From a virus, in the IMG/VR virus record IMGVR_UViG_3300024182_000011, positions 1-43,376 of that record: DNA of 43,376 nucleotides. The stretch is one strand, 5' to 3'. The translations under genes were made by a program, and so were the position numbers. The notes beneath the pieces are model-generated. The model saw only the letters and a program-made list of their open reading frames with translations. It had not been told where the DNA came from and did no database searches. Below, piece by piece: positions 1 to 7,192 of the stretch; within the stretch, counting starts at the first letter, position 1, and each line of letters opens with the position of its first letter.

Positions 1-136
1 TGCGTTAAGACAGGAGTGCGGCCTTAATCAATCTGAGTTGGCGCGAAAAGCCGGACTTTCTGCGCCTACTGTATGGGCGTTGGAAAATGGGGAAACGAAG
101 ATGCCGAAGTATGAGACGTTAAGGGATATTGCCGCC
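1..136. repeat. terminal direct repeat (circular overlap), left copy
   Basis: These 136 bases are repeated at 43241-43376 with a single difference (T at 17, C at 43257). Such end redundancy marks a circular or circularly permuted molecule, giving a unique length of 43,240 bp. It is probably an assembly overlap rather than a physical phage terminus, because it lies inside the repressor reading frame. Confidence 0.9.
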
Positions 137-286
137 GCGCTAGGTGTATCACTTCCGGCCATCATGGCGGACGACCAGCCCAGCGACATAGACGATCAAC
201 TAAAAGCCGCCGCTGGCGCTCTGTCGCCACCTAATAAGGCCGCTCTCCTGGCAGCCGCCAAAGCCCTCCTCGATTCCCAAAAGTAG
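1..286 (+). CDS. XRE-family phage repressor (CI-like), 3' part
   Basis: This is the downstream part of the repressor gene that begins at 43212 and crosses the point where the circle was opened; the frame here starts at base 2. The whole protein is about 104 residues. An XRE helix-turn-helix lies near the N terminus (NQSELARKAGLSAPTVWALE), with a short alanine-rich C-terminal tail. There is no LexA/CI-type peptidase domain, so induction would not be by RecA-stimulated self-cleavage; release may need another protein. Here codon 17-19 is TGC (Cys), whereas the copy at the other end has CGC (Arg). It presumably binds the TAGGNNNNCCTA sites on both sides of the gene and keeps the lytic promoters off. 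Confidence 0.85.
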   Translation, partial: ALRQECGLNQSELARKAGLSAPTVWALENGETKMPKYETLRDIAAALGVSLPAIMADDQPSDIDDQLKAAAGALSPPNKAALLAAAKALLDSQK

Positions 287-338
287 GTAGTTTTTCATAG
301 ACGGCAGATGCGATTTCCGCAATTGTTACAATTTATTT

Positions 339-350
339 TAGGTGCGCCTA
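339..350. promoter_or_regulatory. operator 1 (TAGGTGCGCCTA)
   Basis: A 12-bp site with palindromic arms TAGG/CCTA, matching three other sites (365-376, 43140-43151, and 43175-43186 with one arm mismatch). It lies directly upstream of the -35 element of the rightward promoter. The string CGCCTATTGCTT (345-356) recurs at 43181-43192. Probable repressor/Cro binding site. Confidence 0.7.
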
Positions 351-380
351 TTGCTTTATTGTTTTAGGCGTGCCTATAAT
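351..380 (+). promoter_or_regulatory. rightward early promoter (-35 TTGCTT, -10 TATAAT)
   Basis: TTGCTT (351-356), an 18-bp spacer and a perfect TATAAT (375-380) precede the first + strand early gene at 426. The operator at 365-376 covers the spacer end and the first two bases of the -10, so bound repressor would block RNA polymerase. The cro promoter on the other strand has the same arrangement. Confidence 0.75.
365..376. promoter_or_regulatory. operator 2 (TAGGCGTGCCTA) overlapping the -10
   Basis: Second 12-bp palindromic site, 26 bp centre-to-centre from operator 1. It overlaps the -10 hexamer at 375-380. The surrounding TTTTAGGCGTGCCTATAAT differs from the cro-promoter sequence TTTTAGGTGTGCCTAAAAT at only two positions. 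Confidence 0.75.
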
Positions 381-384
381 TACG

Positions 385-405
385 TCACTGGATAGCAAAA
401 CACAC
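385..405 (+). repeat. duplicated leader segment, copy 1
   Basis: A 21-nt sequence (TCACTGGATAGC... to ...CACAC) is identical to 1061-1081. Each copy is followed by a CGGAGAG ribosome-binding segment and then a small phage gene (426 and 1095). It probably arose by duplication of a leader/translation-initiation module. Confidence 0.8.
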
Positions 406-425
406 CACCAAACGGAGAGCGGAAG

Positions 426-629
426 ATGAATACACCAGACGGCAAGAGCGCATTCCCATTAGGCGATATGCGCGGAGTTCCGGCTGAGGGTGGTATGACG
501 CTGCGCGATTACTTTGCGGCCAAGGCGATGCAGGGAATGGCGGCACGCGAAATACCGGGGACACCAAAAGAGTTCGCAGAAGCAGCCTATAGGATCGCTG
601 AAGCAATGCTCATCGAAAGGAATCAATAA
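426..629 (+). CDS. small early phage protein (67 aa)
   Basis: First gene behind the operator-controlled rightward promoter, preceded by CGGAGAG. The 67-residue protein has the pattern GMTLRDYFAAKAMQG followed by a helical AYRIAEAML segment. I recognise this as a common small protein of temperate phages without a known function. No signal peptide or membrane segment is visible. Its stop overlaps the start of the next gene (TAATG at 627-631), so the two are probably translated together. Being first in the rightward operon suggests expression right after derepression; a role in host takeover is possible but only inferred. Confidence 0.8.
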   Translation: MNTPDGKSAFPLGDMRGVPAEGGMTLRDYFAAKAMQGMAAREIPGTPKEFAEAAYRIAEAMLIERNQ

Positions 630-1048
630 TGACAACAGGAATTGCATATCGACGCCCGAAGAATATTTACAAGGTCGGCAGCATGCGCGTCTGGTCGGTC
701 ATCAATCCGCCGAACTCGCCGCGACACTATCCGGTGAACAGTTGGCAGCATGCGGCCAAACTAATTGAGGCGCTTGCTGATAGCCAGTTGCTTGATAAGA
801 ACATTCACTCCAATGCTTTCGGCTTAGAGGTTTTGGAAAGCGATGGCGAGTGGTGCGAGTGGGAAAACGACGAAGGCGACGACATAAGCACGATTGAGCA
901 CACGCATGAAAATGCTTTGCTCTCGGCGCTACAAGAAATATCCAAAGGCGAAGGCGTGTTCAGCAGAGACCCACTTGAGCATGCTAGCAACACAATAAAC
1001 AGCATGAAGGAAATGGCTCGCGCCGCAATCGCTAAAGCAACAACCTAA
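629..1048 (+). CDS. hypothetical early phage protein (139 aa)
   Basis: 139 residues, soluble, acidic in the middle (EWENDEGDDIS) and helical at the C terminus. I recognise no domain. Its ATG shares a base with the stop of the upstream gene, which argues for translational coupling. A later in-frame ATG before RVWSVINPP is an alternative start. The gene is followed by a 46-nt gap holding the second copy of the leader repeat. Confidence 0.7.
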   Translation: MTTGIAYRRPKNIYKVGSMRVWSVINPPNSPRHYPVNSWQHAAKLIEALADSQLLDKNIHSNAFGLEVLESDGEWCEWENDEGDDISTIEHTHENALLSALQEISKGEGVFSRDPLEHASNTINSMKEMARAAIAKATT

Positions 1049-1060
1049 TCACACATCGCA

Positions 1061-1081
1061 TCACTGGATAGCAAAACACAC
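1061..1081 (+). repeat. duplicated leader segment, copy 2
   Basis: Identical 21 nt to 385-405, located 14 nt before the ATG of the gene at 1095 and followed by ACGGAGAG. No promoter-like hexamers accompany this copy, so it probably supports translation initiation or mRNA processing rather than transcription. Confidence 0.8.
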
Positions 1082-1094
1082 ACGGAGAGACGAA

Positions 1095-1304
1095 ATGGCG
1101 ACACTAATACAGGTGCAAGAGGCGGCGATAGCAAAGCTCGATGTAACCCGCAGCAGCGTGCTCCGCTACACCAAGCTGCGCCGCTCTGTGTACCGCTGGT
1201 ATGCAAAACAACTAGCCGCGCTTGGCTACACGCAGCGCCAGGCCAATGAGACGTGGCGTGACGTTCGCGATATGTACGACCTTCGCAAGTGCGCCTCGGA
1301 ATAG
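1095..1304 (+). CDS. small basic helical protein (69 aa)
   Basis: 69 residues, rich in Arg/Lys and aromatic residues (RRSVYRWYAKQLAALGY), likely all-helical. A GGAGAG ribosome-binding site sits 8 nt upstream, part of the leader repeat. No domain recognised; the basic character would suit nucleic-acid or small-partner binding, but that is a guess. The next gene begins 4 nt after its stop. Confidence 0.7.
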   Translation: MATLIQVQEAAIAKLDVTRSSVLRYTKLRRSVYRWYAKQLAALGYTQRQANETWRDVRDMYDLRKCASE

Positions 1305-1308
1305 GCAC

Positions 1309-1734
1309 ATGAAGCGCCTTAGTGACTATCAGGTGGCGGGAATCGTGCTCACGGTGTTTGCCGAATACCGCGAGAACTATATCGCCCCTGCTGGTTACTA
1401 CGATGACTCCGCAGATATGAATGATGAAATGCTAAAGCGCGTCAATGCCGCAGGAGCCGCGATGACAGTTCGGCAGTTTAGCGCTCGCTTGTTTCGTATT
1501 TGTCGCAAGCTCGCACAGATCGGCGTGCTCTACGGTCGCACGATCTGCACTCAAAAAGAATATGTCGGAGAACCAATCATGGAAAGGCAATACCTTTGGG
1601 TCAAACCTTGGTATGCATTAAGACTGCGCCCAGACGGCAGTCATTACGCGCCACAAGGAACGCCGGAAGAAGAATTGAAATTTATGCTGCGACACTTTCC
1701 GGGCCGGCAATCTCGCCGCAAAGCCGCCACCTAG
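1309..1734 (+). CDS. hypothetical phage protein (141 aa)
   Basis: I place the start at ATG 1309, just after the previous stop, because the upstream extension of this frame reads through the preceding gene in a composition unlike the rest. The 141-residue product has an N-terminal helical part, a central basic segment (SARLFRICRKLAQIG) and a C-terminal stretch with aromatic residues (WVKPWYALRLRPDG). No domain recognised. Confidence 0.65.
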   Translation: MKRLSDYQVAGIVLTVFAEYRENYIAPAGYYDDSADMNDEMLKRVNAAGAAMTVRQFSARLFRICRKLAQIGVLYGRTICTQKEYVGEPIMERQYLWVKPWYALRLRPDGSHYAPQGTPEEELKFMLRHFPGRQSRRKAAT

Positions 1735-1758
1735 TCCACCCATCACACGGAGATATAT

Positions 1759-2205
1759 ATGTCACTTTCTAAACTAGCAGTACGCAGACTAACGAAACTT
1801 GCTGACTATATGGATGCGCTGCCGCCTGAAGCGCGTAGGCATTTCGATATGACGCACTGGCTAGGTCATGGGCGCAAACATACTCTTGAGCAACACGGAT
1901 TCAAAAGTGGTCAGCCAATCCGGTCAGCGGAGTCATTGCTTTCTTGTGGGACTTCAGCTTGCGCCGCAGGATGGGCTTCGACAATCCCATCGTTTAGACG
2001 CCTCGGATTCAGAATAGAAGTTGATTTAGATGATCCGTTTGGCGGCAAGCCTGTTTATTGCGGGCTTGAAGAAAATCAGGCGCTTTCAAGGTTTTTCGAT
2101 ATTCAGCGCGAGTCTGTTAATGAACTTTTCGGATACGACGTAAAAGCCCACACCCCGAAGCAATGGGCCAAACACTGCCGCCGCTTCCTGCGGGATAACG
2201 CTTAA
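1759..2205 (+). CDS. hypothetical protein with SCGTSACAAGWA motif (148 aa)
   Basis: 148 residues. A central cysteine motif, SCGTSACAAGWA, is typical of a small family of phage and bacterial proteins of unknown function that I recognise by this signature. The C-terminal third is basic (KQWAKHCRRFLRDN). The start is set by a strong leader, GGAGATATATATG (1749-1761), which recurs exactly before the next gene at 2210-2222. No metal-binding geometry beyond the two cysteines is evident. Confidence 0.7.
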   Translation: MSLSKLAVRRLTKLADYMDALPPEARRHFDMTHWLGHGRKHTLEQHGFKSGQPIRSAESLLSCGTSACAAGWASTIPSFRRLGFRIEVDLDDPFGGKPVYCGLEENQALSRFFDIQRESVNELFGYDVKAHTPKQWAKHCRRFLRDNA

Positions 2206-2219
2206 TTGCGGAGATATAT

Positions 2220-2615
2220 ATGACGAAAGCAGCGTTTACACAAGGAACGTGGATGGCGAGCGGCCCTACCGGACAAACGATGCAAGGGTATTCGCAACCG
2301 TGGGCAGTTGTTGTTCAGGAAAAGGCAACTCTGGTATGCGGGTGCTTTGGCGATACGTCAGGAGGGATAGAGGCCGCTGAAGCCAACGCCAAACTAATCG
2401 CAGCCGCGCCGGAATTACTTGCCGCTCTTGAGACCGCCTACGAAACGCTAGGCGCAAACAATCATCATTGGGTAGGCCGGAATACCAGCTTAGGTCAGGA
2501 ATTGCTTTCTGCGATGTGCTACGCGATTTCTCAGGCCACTGGACGCGATGCTCAGGACGTTCAGGACGATTACTGCAACAGATACCTACTCACGCGCAAC
2601 GTAAGAGGGGAATGA
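2220..2615 (+). CDS. phage early protein with AEANAKLIAAAPELL motif (131 aa)
   Basis: 131 residues. The segment AEANAKLIAAAPELLAALE is a recurrent motif of phage early-region proteins (Ead/Ea22-like and relatives); the function is not known. The N-terminal half looks like a small beta-rich domain with a VCGCFGD element. It is preceded by the repeated GGAGATATATATG leader. Its stop overlaps the next reading frame, for which the better-spaced ATG is at 2618. Confidence 0.7.
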   Translation: MTKAAFTQGTWMASGPTGQTMQGYSQPWAVVVQEKATLVCGCFGDTSGGIEAAEANAKLIAAAPELLAALETAYETLGANNHHWVGRNTSLGQELLSAMCYAISQATGRDAQDVQDDYCNRYLLTRNVRGE

Positions 2616-2617
2616 GA

Positions 2618-2806
2618 ATGGCTGAGAAGAAAACAGTTAAACGCGCGAAGCCGGTGAAGGCGTGGGCTGTCATTTCTAAGCATGACGAAAAAATCCACGT
2701 ATTCCGCGTGTGGGAGACAAGGGCCGAGGCAAGAAATAGCAACGCATGGACGCTAGGTCGTCCATCACGCATCGCCCGCGTCCTAATTACGGAGATACCG
2801 AGATGA
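2618..2806 (+). CDS. hypothetical small phage protein (62 aa)
   Basis: I choose ATG 2618 because AGGGG lies 7 nt upstream; an ATG at 2612 overlaps the previous stop and is also possible. The 62-residue product has a basic N terminus (KKTVKRAKPVK) followed by a compact alpha/beta segment with WAVISKHDEKIHVFRVW. It resembles small phage proteins of unknown function. Its stop overlaps the next ATG (ATGA at 2803). Confidence 0.65.
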   Translation: MAEKKTVKRAKPVKAWAVISKHDEKIHVFRVWETRAEARNSNAWTLGRPSRIARVLITEIPR

Positions 2807-3054
2807 GCCAAGCCCTGAGCCAGCGCCGCGCACTAGCCGACTTTGCTCCAAAGATGTATCGCAGAGCACGAAAACTTAGCCGCCTATGGACTCACATAAG
2901 AATCATCTATACCAAGTGGGATATAGGGAATAGTGACTCTGCCCTGTATCGGATGCACGGCGAACGTGAACAGGTAGACGATGCCATAGCAGCGGAAATG
3001 GTAACGCGCTGCAATCTGGTGGATGAGCTACGGCAATTGCAGGGGCGGCTATGA
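2803..3054 (+). CDS. hypothetical helical protein (83 aa)
   Basis: Start at ATG 2803 within an ATGA overlap and behind a GGAGA element. The 83 residues are predominantly helical, with a basic middle (YRRARKLSRLWTHIR) and an acidic C-terminal half ending in a probable coiled coil (DELRQLQGRL). No domain recognised. Its stop overlaps the ATG of the following membrane-protein gene. Confidence 0.65.
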   Translation: MSQALSQRRALADFAPKMYRRARKLSRLWTHIRIIYTKWDIGNSDSALYRMHGEREQVDDAIAAEMVTRCNLVDELRQLQGRL

Positions 3055-3236
3055 GCGCCTTTGTATTCATGTTTTTTTGCCTTATGGTTTTCGCGTGTCT
3101 CTGCGACGTCGTTAATCTTGGAGGTTCTCACCCGCGACAAAGAAAACCTATATCTGTAGGGCTTGATTGCACGGCACTCATTCTGCACTTAGCGACTGTG
3201 GCATGGGCCGCTTATCTACTGTGGGGGCGGCTATGA
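3051..3236 (+). CDS. small two-helix membrane protein (61 aa)
   Basis: 61 residues with two hydrophobic segments, roughly residues 3-22 (FVFMFFCLMVFACLCDVV) and 40-58 (ALILHLATVAWAAYLLW), separated by a short basic loop. It is a likely inner-membrane protein. Its place in an early operon, far from the lysis genes, makes a holin role unlikely; superinfection exclusion is one possibility but unsupported beyond location and topology. Confidence 0.65.
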   Translation: MSAFVFMFFCLMVFACLCDVVNLGGSHPRQRKPISVGLDCTALILHLATVAWAAYLLWGRL

Positions 3237-3388
3237 AATTCTTCTACAGCCTACGCCGCGCACTGGCGTTACTAAAAGCCTGCGACAAGGGAAGGCACGC
3301 ATTTGACAGAGCGGATCATCAGGACACTAAGCGATGCTTAATCTGCGCTCACGTTGCTCCTGTTAAGAGGCGGAGGAAGCCAGCATGA
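3233..3388 (+). CDS. small basic protein with CxxC (51 aa)
   Basis: Start at ATG 3233, overlapping the previous stop (CTATGA). 51 residues, strongly basic, with CLICAH near the C terminus and a KRRRKP tail. It could bind one metal ion with nearby His residues, but the number of ligands is too small to be sure. The end overlaps the next gene (ATGA at 3385). Confidence 0.6.
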   Translation: MKFFYSLRRALALLKACDKGRHAFDRADHQDTKRCLICAHVAPVKRRRKPA

Positions 3389-3675
3389 AAGTTAAAGTTA
3401 AGGTTTATATATACGCCAGAGTAAACCAATATTCTGACGACAAGATTGAATACATCCCGTATTACGTCGGGCCTGAAATTGGCGATCACATGGGCGCGTT
3501 TGTTTTAGAAACGGAAGTGGAATTTGATCCCCCATCTCGCGCCGACATTATCAATAAAACCGTTGCCGTTCTGAAGAATCAACAGCAATCCCTGCGTGCC
3601 GAATGCGAAACCAAAGTGCAAAACATCGAGCAGCAGATTCAGGAAATGCTCTGCCTGCCTGCGGCGGTCTCGTGA
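3385..3675 (+). CDS. hypothetical protein with C-terminal coiled coil (96 aa)
   Basis: 96 residues: a beta-rich N-terminal half (KVKVKVYIYARV...) and a C-terminal helix with heptad character (ECETKVQNIEQQIQEML). No known family recognised. It is preceded by GGAGG and overlaps the GTG start of the next gene (GTGA at 3672), so it is part of a tightly coupled run of six small genes. Confidence 0.65.
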   Translation: MKVKVKVYIYARVNQYSDDKIEYIPYYVGPEIGDHMGAFVLETEVEFDPPSRADIINKTVAVLKNQQQSLRAECETKVQNIEQQIQEMLCLPAAVS

Positions 3676-3923
3676 ACGCCCGCATCCAGGTATCCGTTTT
3701 CCAAACCGAGGCCGTTCTTAATGTCTGCGGTATTGAATCTCCACTGAGCCTTGATGTTCACTACACATGGCACCGTGGAATAGCCGGTAATAGTGTATCT
3801 CCTGAAGAACCTGCTGGAGTAGAAATACAGTCTATCTATAGGAACGGCAGGGCGATTGACGACAAATTATTTAGCGAGGCGCAGTTGGACGCGATGGCTA
3901 ATGAAATTTTGCAAAACCAATAA
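3672..3923 (+). CDS. hypothetical protein (83 aa, GTG start)
   Basis: Start assigned to GTG 3672 in a GTGA overlap with the preceding stop. The 83-residue product is likely mostly beta-structured, followed by an acidic helix (SEAQLDAMANEIL). No domain recognised. It lies directly upstream of the recombination ATPase, whose gene starts 11 nt after its stop with its own AAAGGA site. Confidence 0.6.
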   Translation: MNARIQVSVFQTEAVLNVCGIESPLSLDVHYTWHRGIAGNSVSPEEPAGVEIQSIYRNGRAIDDKLFSEAQLDAMANEILQNQ

Positions 3924-3934
3924 AGGAAACTAGC

Positions 3935-5161
3935 ATGTTAAAGAAAGCAACGAACAAGATGGCCTACGCCAAAACCGGCATCTACGGTACGGCAGGATCA
4001 GGTAAGACACGCACCGCTGTTGAAATAGCCATAGGCATCCACAAGGCCATCAAGAGTACCAAGCCCATAGCCGTATTCGACACTGAGCCAGCGTTTAGTT
4101 TCGTGCTGCCGCTGTTCAACGCCGCCGGTATCGAATTGCTGGTAGACGATGAAAGCCGCGCCTTAATCGACCTGATGAAGTTTATGGATGAAGCGGAAAA
4201 GCAGTGCGATATCGTCATTATCGACAGCATTACCCACGTATGGAGAGATGCGCAAGAGAGCTATTTGTCGCGCCTTAACAAGTCCCGCGCGGCGCAGAAC
4301 AAGAAGCCGCTATTCTCTCTGGAATTCCACCACTGGCGACCGATAAAAGCGGCGTGGGCCGCATTCACCGATAGGTTCCTATCCTCAAAAATGCACGTTA
4401 TTGTCTGCGGTCGTGCCGGGAACATTTACGAGTATCAGGACAAAGACGATGGTAGCGGGAAAAAGGAACTGATTACCACCGGCACCCGCATGGCAACCGA
4501 GAAAGAGTTGGGCTATGAGCCGTCGCTTCTAATCGAAATGATTGCTGACCGGCAAGACGGAAAAATCATCAACGTCGCCTTAATTCAGAAAGACCGCGCC
4601 GACAAGCTGAACGGCAAGGAAATACCGATGCCTACATACGCCAAACTCAAGGGGCATTTTGACAGCCTGAATATCGGCGGTGAGCACTTCGACAGCATGG
4701 ACAAGCGGAACTCGGAGGGCATGTTCCCTGAAGCGGTCGAAGGGTCGTGGGATGGCGAGGCCAGAAACCGAGACATCTACAGCGAGGAAATAAGCGAATT
4801 GATGAAAAAGCATTATCCATCGCAGTCCGTGGAGGACAAACAGAAACGCGCCGAATTGTGCGAAAAGCACTTCGGCACCCGTAGCTGGACAAAAATAACA
4901 ACCACCAACAGCGAAACACTCAAGCGCGGACTTGACGCACTCAAGGCTGATTTGGAAGGAAGCCCCGACAAGATGGCAGAGGTAAAACGTATTTGCTCCA
5001 ACGCCATCACCATTGCAGACGATGAGATTGCGTATCTGCGGCTTGACGATGCAAAAATCATTCTAGCCGAAATGAAGGAACAGGAACGGACGGCGGCAAA
5101 CTCAGAAATAGAAGCCGCTACCGCAACCATCAAAGCCCGTAAAGAAACTGTTGCTGCGTAA
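3935..5161 (+). CDS. RecA-fold phage ATPase, Sak4-like recombinase candidate (408 aa)
   Basis: A P-loop NTPase with Walker A GTAGSGKT (residues 18-25) and Walker B DIVIIDS (92-98), followed by a core typical of AAA_24/phage nucleotide-binding proteins and Sak4-type single-strand-annealing ATPases. The remaining ~170 residues are helical and charged, ending in a probable coiled coil. Known Sak4 proteins promote annealing or strand exchange together with an SSB; no SSB is recognised nearby. It is the largest early + strand gene, with a clear AAAGGA ribosome-binding site. Recombination could aid genome circularisation and repair. A different RecA-fold function, such as a replicative helper, cannot be excluded. 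Confidence 0.75.
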   Translation: MLKKATNKMAYAKTGIYGTAGSGKTRTAVEIAIGIHKAIKSTKPIAVFDTEPAFSFVLPLFNAAGIELLVDDESRALIDLMKFMDEAEKQCDIVIIDSITHVWRDAQESYLSRLNKSRAAQNKKPLFSLEFHHWRPIKAAWAAFTDRFLSSKMHVIVCGRAGNIYEYQDKDDGSGKKELITTGTRMATEKELGYEPSLLIEMIADRQDGKIINVALIQKDRADKLNGKEIPMPTYAKLKGHFDSLNIGGEHFDSMDKRNSEGMFPEAVEGSWDGEARNRDIYSEEISELMKKHYPSQSVEDKQKRAELCEKHFGTRSWTKITTTNSETLKRGLDALKADLEGSPDKMAEVKRICSNAITIADDEIAYLRLDDAKIILAEMKEQERTAANSEIEAATATIKARKETVAA

Positions 5162-5163
5162 TC

Positions 5164-5523
5164 ATGCTGTTGTCCGAACTACAACCAAGGCAAGTGCGTG
5201 GCGTTATATCCCCGCAGGACTTCCGTAGCGGGCCTATGACGCCGGAAGAACGCCGCCGAAGAAAGCGCGAACTAGAGCGCATTCCATGCCCACACAAGAA
5301 GGCTGTAATAGCCAAGGCTAGACGCGAACGGATTTTAGGCTACATCGTAACGGCGCGTCCCAAAGCAAGGGAAATCACGAAAGCCCTATCCATCCCGCGC
5401 AGCACCGTTTACGACGATCTGGAATATCTGCGCGAAAACGGTCTTGTGAATTGCGAGCCACCGGCAGACGTAAAACTAACTCGTAGGCACACCGAACGAC
5501 GCTATTTTTTACAGGTAGATTAA
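5164..5523 (+). CDS. winged-helix DNA-binding protein (119 aa)
   Basis: 119 residues with a basic N-terminal part (EERRRRKRELERI) and a C-terminal winged helix-turn-helix, visible as REITKALSIPRSTVYDDLEYLRENGLV followed by wing residues. It starts 2 nt after the ATPase gene. The layout suggests a regulator or DNA-binding partner of the ATPase. The neighbouring HTH may act on early phage promoters; no target site can be assigned. Confidence 0.7.
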   Translation: MLLSELQPRQVRGVISPQDFRSGPMTPEERRRRKRELERIPCPHKKAVIAKARRERILGYIVTARPKAREITKALSIPRSTVYDDLEYLRENGLVNCEPPADVKLTRRHTERRYFLQVD

Positions 5524-5721
5524 ATGAACATCCTATCCGAAGCCAAGCGCACCACATCCTCTCCACACATGATATTTACTAGAACTCACTATGAGGATGT
5601 GATTAAGGCTCTGGTTGAGTTAATCGAGCCGCCTAAATTCTGGCCGCACAGGTGCAAAGAGTTTTCCGGCGATGTGGCAAAGGGGCAAGAGTGTTCGTGG
5701 TGTGGGGCGAGGGAGGCGTGA
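5524..5721 (+). CDS. small protein with Cys/His cluster (65 aa)
   Basis: 65 residues; C-terminal HRCKEF...QECSWCG looks like a minimal zinc-binding cluster. No family recognised. Its stop and the ATG of the HNH gene share a base (TGATG at 5719-5723). Confidence 0.6.
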   Translation: MNILSEAKRTTSSPHMIFTRTHYEDVIKALVELIEPPKFWPHRCKEFSGDVAKGQECSWCGAREA

Positions 5722-6512
5722 TGGCTAAATCGGCAGAATCAGTCCTGAAACGTATAGCAGAAAAGCGCGGATTGACCGTAGTTCATCGCGGCAACGGCCA
5801 CTTTCAGATTATTGGCGGCGCGCTGCTGGTGAACTACTACCCTGAGAGCAACAAGCGTGCAGCCTACATTCAAGGGATGGCCTGCGCACATTATCGCGTC
5901 AGTCCCGAACAAGCAGTTGAAATGGCAGTCACTCCGCAAGGTCTACCGATAAAGACGAAACGGCGCGGCAAATACCACAATCGCAAGATGCTGATGTATC
6001 GCAAAAGCAATGTCTGCTACCGCTGCCAGCAACCGATACTGACGGCAGACGACGCGACCATTGACCACCGTGTGCCGCTATCTCAAGGTGGACTCGACCA
6101 CCACAACAACATGGTGCTCGCGCATACGAAGTGCAACCACGAAGCGGGCAACAAGATGCCCAGGAGCGAAGGAGCAACAATGACTGACCAAGCCAAACCG
6201 AGCGATGTATTGCAGTCCATTGCGGATGTGCTGTTGGGGTGTCCGGAGGTTTGGACGCAAGACGCAGACGCAGAAAATGTCTTTGGAAATGCGGTTCAGT
6301 ATTCATCGCCGCACGCGACTAAATGGTGCGCCCTTGGTTTAATGAAGGCATGCGCTGGATATCGTGGCGAAGATATATGTCGCCGCTACTTTATCAGCGC
6401 CATTTTACCAGCATCTATATCTTCTTGGAATGACATGCCGGGACGCACCGCCGCCGAAGTCCAAGCCGCCTTCCAGAAAGCGGCTGATCTTGCAAGGAGC
6501 GAGGGGAAATGA
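5721..6512 (+). CDS. HNH nuclease fused to DUF6197-like domain (263 aa)
   Basis: Start at ATG 5721, sharing a base with the preceding stop. Residues ~98-146 form an HNH endonuclease core: CYRC, then IDHRVPLSQGG, NN, and CNHEAGN. The C-terminal ~110 residues match the pattern I know from DUF6197 proteins (WCALGLMKA...WND...RTAAEVQAAF). At 6180 an in-frame ATG (residue 154) is preceded by GAAGGAG at good spacing, and its start MTDQ matches that of the next gene. The C-terminal domain may therefore also be made alone, or two adjacent genes have become fused by loss of a stop. HNH proteins in this position can be homing or recombination nucleases. Confidence 0.75.
   Translation: MAKSAESVLKRIAEKRGLTVVHRGNGHFQIIGGALLVNYYPESNKRAAYIQGMACAHYRVSPEQAVEMAVTPQGLPIKTKRRGKYHNRKMLMYRKSNVCYRCQQPILTADDATIDHRVPLSQGGLDHHNNMVLAHTKCNHEAGNKMPRSEGATMTDQAKPSDVLQSIADVLLGCPEVWTQDADAENVFGNAVQYSSPHATKWCALGLMKACAGYRGEDICRRYFISAILPASISSWNDMPGRTAAEVQAAFQKAADLARSEGK
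6180..6185 (+). promoter_or_regulatory. possible internal translation start inside the HNH fusion gene
   Basis: GAAGGAG (6168-6174) sits 5 nt before an in-frame ATG at 6180. The downstream product would be a 110-residue stand-alone DUF6197-like protein. ATGACTGACCAA at this site is repeated exactly at the next gene start (6509), suggesting a duplicated start module. Confidence 0.45.
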
Positions 6513-7192
6513 CTGACCAATCGAAAGTAAGCGTGAGCCGGGAGTTGCTGGAGGAATGCCGCGATTGGGTAGCTAATGACGGCTATGGAAACGTGGGACG
6601 TAGGGCATTGGTTGCGCGCCTTTCTGCCGCGCTCGCCCAGCCAGCCCCGGCGCAGGCAGACGGATGGATTGAGCATGATGGAAGTGGACTGCCTGTTGAT
6701 GGGCGATCTTTGGTAGAGATAAAGCGACGCAACGGAAGTATCGGAGCCGCTTTTAACGCGCTCGCTCTTTTTGGGTGGCTTCACGATAACAGCCAATACG
6801 ACATCATCGCCTACCGAATAGCTGAAGGCGCGAACGAGACCGCAGCACAGCAGGCTCCTTCGGGTAATCCCGTTAGGATCACAGCAAATGTCGCGCCTGC
6901 TGCTGCTGCGGCCCCCAACGCACAGGAGCCAGAGGCGAAGGCTGCCGAGAATCAACAACTACGCGATGCAATAACAGTTTGGCAGCAGGCGAACGATATA
7001 AAACGAGATAATTACGACAAGCTAGAGGCCGAACTCGCCGCGCTCAAGTCGAAGTTGGCCGAGCTGGAGGCGGATGCGGAAAGGCTTGATTGGCTGTGGC
7101 GCAAGCTGGCATCACAGGAATTTTTCAGACTTGTCGGAAACAATGCAAGGGAAGCAATCGACGCCGCCCGACGCGCAGGGGAGGCGGGATGA
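6509..7192 (+). CDS. phage early protein with coiled coil (227 aa)
   Basis: 227 residues. The N-terminal part contains WIEHDGSGLPVDG, a motif of many phage early proteins; an Ala/Pro-rich linker (VAPAAAAAPNAQEP) leads to a long coiled coil (LEAELAALKSKLAELEADAERLDWLW). The C-terminal pattern ERLDWLWRKL...AREAIDAARR is a recurrent ending in phage proteins of unknown function. Start overlaps the previous stop (ATGA) behind GAGGGGAA. No enzymatic motif is visible. Confidence 0.7.
   Translation: MTDQSKVSVSRELLEECRDWVANDGYGNVGRRALVARLSAALAQPAPAQADGWIEHDGSGLPVDGRSLVEIKRRNGSIGAAFNALALFGWLHDNSQYDIIAYRIAEGANETAAQQAPSGNPVRITANVAPAAAAAPNAQEPEAKAAENQQLRDAITVWQQANDIKRDNYDKLEAELAALKSKLAELEADAERLDWLWRKLASQEFFRLVGNNAREAIDAARRAGEAG

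Noticed and set aside
1222-1308. Upstream extension of the 141-residue gene to position 1222
   Set aside because: It overlaps the preceding gene and lacks a ribosome-binding site; ATG 1309 directly follows the previous stop.
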